Below the pieces are notes generated by a model that made no database searches, was not told the origin of the DNA, and saw nothing but the letters and a program-made list of their open reading frames with translations. Source: Bacteroidales bacterium (lineage in GTDB: Bacteria > Bacteroidota > Bacteroidia > Bacteroidales > F082). From it: a DNA stretch of 51,938 nucleotides. The translations under genes were made by a program, and so were the position numbers. The stretch spans positions 1-51,938 of the forward strand of contig WGGC01000143.1 in assembly GCA_015491905.1 (NCBI GenBank), in the 5' to 3' direction. Shown here one piece after another: positions 50,276 to 51,938 of this stretch (position 1 is its first letter; each line of letters opens with the position of its first letter).

Positions 50276-51466
50276 ATGCTGACATTAAAAATTATATTTT
50301 GGGTTTTTCTGTTTATTGTTTTTTATGCTTATCTGGGATATGGCATATTACTTTTTATTTTAGTTAGAATAAAAAGGATATTTACACATAAAAAACATGA
50401 AAATGTCAATTATGAACCGGAAGTAACACTTTTTGTTGCTGCATATAATGAAAAAGACTATGTAGACAAAAAAGTTCATAATTCACTGGAAATGGAATAT
50501 CCTTCCAATAAAATTAAACAGGTCTGGGTTACTGACGGCTCTGATGACGGAACCCCAGATTTATTAAAAAAATACTCCAACAATGGTGTGGAAGTTCACC
50601 ATATACCCGAGAGAGGTGGTAAAATTGGTGCCATGAACAGAGGAATGCAATTTGTAAAAACCCCTCTGGTAATTTTTTCTGATGGTAATACTCTTTTAGG
50701 AAAAGAATCTGTGCAGCGTATTGTGAATTTATTTGCTGATCCAAAGGTTGGATGTGTTTCAGGAGAAAAGAGAATTTTTAATAAGGATAAGGATACTGCT
50801 GCCGGTACTGAAGGTATTTACTGGAAATATGAGTCTAAATTAAAAAAATGGGATGCCGAATTATACTCTGTGGTAGGAGCTGCAGGCGAATTGTTTGCCA
50901 TCAGAACAGATTTATATGAACCAGTGGAAAAAGATACTCTACTGGATGACTTTATCATCTCCCTACGTGTTGCTATGAAAGGTTATACCATTCAATATGA
51001 TCCGGAAGCTTACGCTATCGAAAGTGCATCAGCAAATGTTAAGGAAGAACTTAAAAGAAAAATTCGTATCGCTGCCGGGGGGTTACAATCTATATTCAGG
51101 TTAAAACCTCTACTTAACATATTTAAATATGGTGTCTTAAGTTTTCAATATATTTCTCATCGTGTTCTCAGATGGACATTAGCACCCCTCTCACTGCCAA
51201 TTATATTTTTTATCAATCTTGCTATAGTTTTACAATCAGGAATTATAAACTTTTCAAATTTTTACACATGGCTTTTTTATGCACAGATTGCCTTTTACTT
51301 ATCAGCAGCTGTAGGATGGTATCTTGAAAATAAAAAACTAAGAGTAAAAATTCTATTTGTCCCTTATTATTTTCTGGTTATGAATTATGCTGTATATGCT
51401 GGTGCCATAAGATATTTTAAAGGACAACAGACCGTGAACTGGGAAAGAGCTAAAAGAGGCGACTAA
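50276..51466 (+). CDS. Membrane GT2 glycosyltransferase (PgaC/BcsA-like)
   Basis: 396 residues. An N-terminal membrane helix (IIFWVFLFIVFYAYLGYGIL) precedes a GT2 domain with VTLFVAAYNEKDYVDKKVHN, VWVTDGSDDGTPDLL, ERGGKIGAMNRGM, VIFSDGNTLL (DxN metal site), VGAAGELFAIR and DTLLDDFIISLRVAMKG (acceptor-site Asp pair). Three or four membrane segments end the protein. RKIRIAAGGLQSIFRL stands where the Q(Q/R)xRW motif is found in processive enzymes, so that motif is absent. It is distinct from the duplicated membrane GT2 pair. It may build the backbone or add a side sugar. Confidence 0.9.
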   Translation: MLTLKIIFWVFLFIVFYAYLGYGILLFILVRIKRIFTHKKHENVNYEPEVTLFVAAYNEKDYVDKKVHNSLEMEYPSNKIKQVWVTDGSDDGTPDLLKKYSNNGVEVHHIPERGGKIGAMNRGMQFVKTPLVIFSDGNTLLGKESVQRIVNLFADPKVGCVSGEKRIFNKDKDTAAGTEGIYWKYESKLKKWDAELYSVVGAAGELFAIRTDLYEPVEKDTLLDDFIISLRVAMKGYTIQYDPEAYAIESASANVKEELKRKIRIAAGGLQSIFRLKPLLNIFKYGVLSFQYISHRVLRWTLAPLSLPIIFFINLAIVLQSGIINFSNFYTWLFYAQIAFYLSAAVGWYLENKKLRVKILFVPYYFLVMNYAVYAGAIRYFKGQQTVNWERAKRGD

Positions 51467-51543
51467 TAGTAAGTAATTTGTAATAAGAAAGTTTAAAAAG
51501 TATTTGATAAAAGGAAAAAACACCTTAAAACAAAGATAAAACA

Positions 51544-51938
51544 ATGAAAAATTTATTCTCTAAAATATTATGGGTTTTGCTAGTTTTGATAGCAATATTT
51601 CCTTTAGAGAAAATTTATTCTCAAACATGCGATATTACAATTACCTCATCTTCCCCATACATAGATGCATTAGCCTCACAATATAAATCTGTTAAACCCG
51701 GCAGTACTGTTTGTTTACAAGCCGGTAATTGGAATTATGTACAAATTCAAAATTTCCATGGTACCCAGCAGCAACCCATAACTTTTATTAATAAAGGAGG
51801 AGCTGTAATTATTGATACAGATCATTTTGTGGGTATAAAAATCGGAAATTGTTCTCATGTCATTTTTCGTGGTGATGGAGATCCATCAGAAAAATATGGT
51901 TTTAGAGTTTTAAAGGTTTCCAAGGGTGCCGGAATGGG
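51544..51938 (+). CDS. Secreted right-handed beta-helix protein, N-terminal fragment (cut by window edge)
   Basis: 131 codons lie before the right edge with the frame still open. A signal peptide (ILWVLLVLIAIFPLE, cut near residue 26, YSQ) precedes PYIDALASQYKSVKPGSTVC, then LQAGNWNYVQIQNF, PITFINKGGAVIIDTDHFVG and IKIGNCSHVIFRGDGDP. These short strand repeats are typical of pectate-lyase-like parallel beta-helix proteins, which include polysaccharide lyases and epimerases. Its place at the end of the polysaccharide locus suggests that it acts on that glycan or on its attachment. A type IX sorting domain might lie at the unseen C-terminus, given PorX in the same window. The gap 51467-51543 shows no clear promoter. 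Confidence 0.75.
   Translation, partial: MKNLFSKILWVLLVLIAIFPLEKIYSQTCDITITSSSPYIDALASQYKSVKPGSTVCLQAGNWNYVQIQNFHGTQQQPITFINKGGAVIIDTDHFVGIKIGNCSHVIFRGDGDPSEKYGFRVLKVSKGAGM

Overview
The window is a 52-kb, AT-rich (roughly one-third G+C by eye), gene-dense piece of a Bacteroidota chromosome. Four things point to this phylum: PorX (a receiver fused to a PglZ domain), the ribosomal protein THX, HU and other genes in typical Bacteroidota neighbourhoods, and repeated TAnnTTTG -7 promoter elements just upstream of starts. No tRNA, rRNA, CRISPR array or complete insertion sequence was seen. The two edges cut a probable alanine dehydrogenase gene (left) and a secreted beta-helix protein gene (right).

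Positions 1-32176 are mainly housekeeping: ald(partial)-tsaE-porX on the minus strand; an HD phosphohydrolase, a GAF-PAS hybrid kinase, recQ, an outer-membrane barrel protein and a 3-methyladenine glycosylase on the plus strand; hup, fmt and a YfgM-like TPR protein on the minus strand; a secreted protein of unknown function, an S9 peptidase, a SpoU methyltransferase and THX on the plus strand; then murL-murD2 (minus), yqgE (plus), a small MITE-like element, def-ruvX (minus), a GT2/phosphoglycosyltransferase-like fusion (minus), a flippase (plus), a ferritin-like/VIT1 transporter (minus), argS (plus), a GroES-like protein (minus), and an operon of a small membrane protein, mutL, two rhomboids and a membrane-anchored protein (plus).

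Positions 32331-51938 form one plus-strand exopolysaccharide locus. It opens with a soluble hybrid histidine kinase and a stand-alone receiver. Next come an initiating phosphoglycosyltransferase carrying a degenerate receiver, a half-length TolC-like protein, and a Wzc-like co-polymerase with two periplasmic LysM domains and a degraded kinase domain. A flippase and an O-antigen-ligase/polymerase-type protein follow, then a tandemly duplicated pair of soluble plus membrane GT2 enzymes, two GT4-type transferases, a hexapeptide acetyltransferase, an FkbM methyltransferase, another membrane GT2 and the start of a secreted beta-helix protein. Together these suffice in outline for a Wzx/Wzy-type pathway: lipid priming, chain assembly and decoration, flipping, polymerisation, and export through the envelope.

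The most notable points are the murL-murD2 pair, which implies the L-Glu-then-epimerise route to D-Glu in peptidoglycan; the LysM-bearing co-polymerase; the pseudo-receiver/phosphoglycosyltransferase fusion with Glu at the phosphoacceptor site; and the MITE-like element with perfect 20-bp terminal inverted repeats between yqgE and def.
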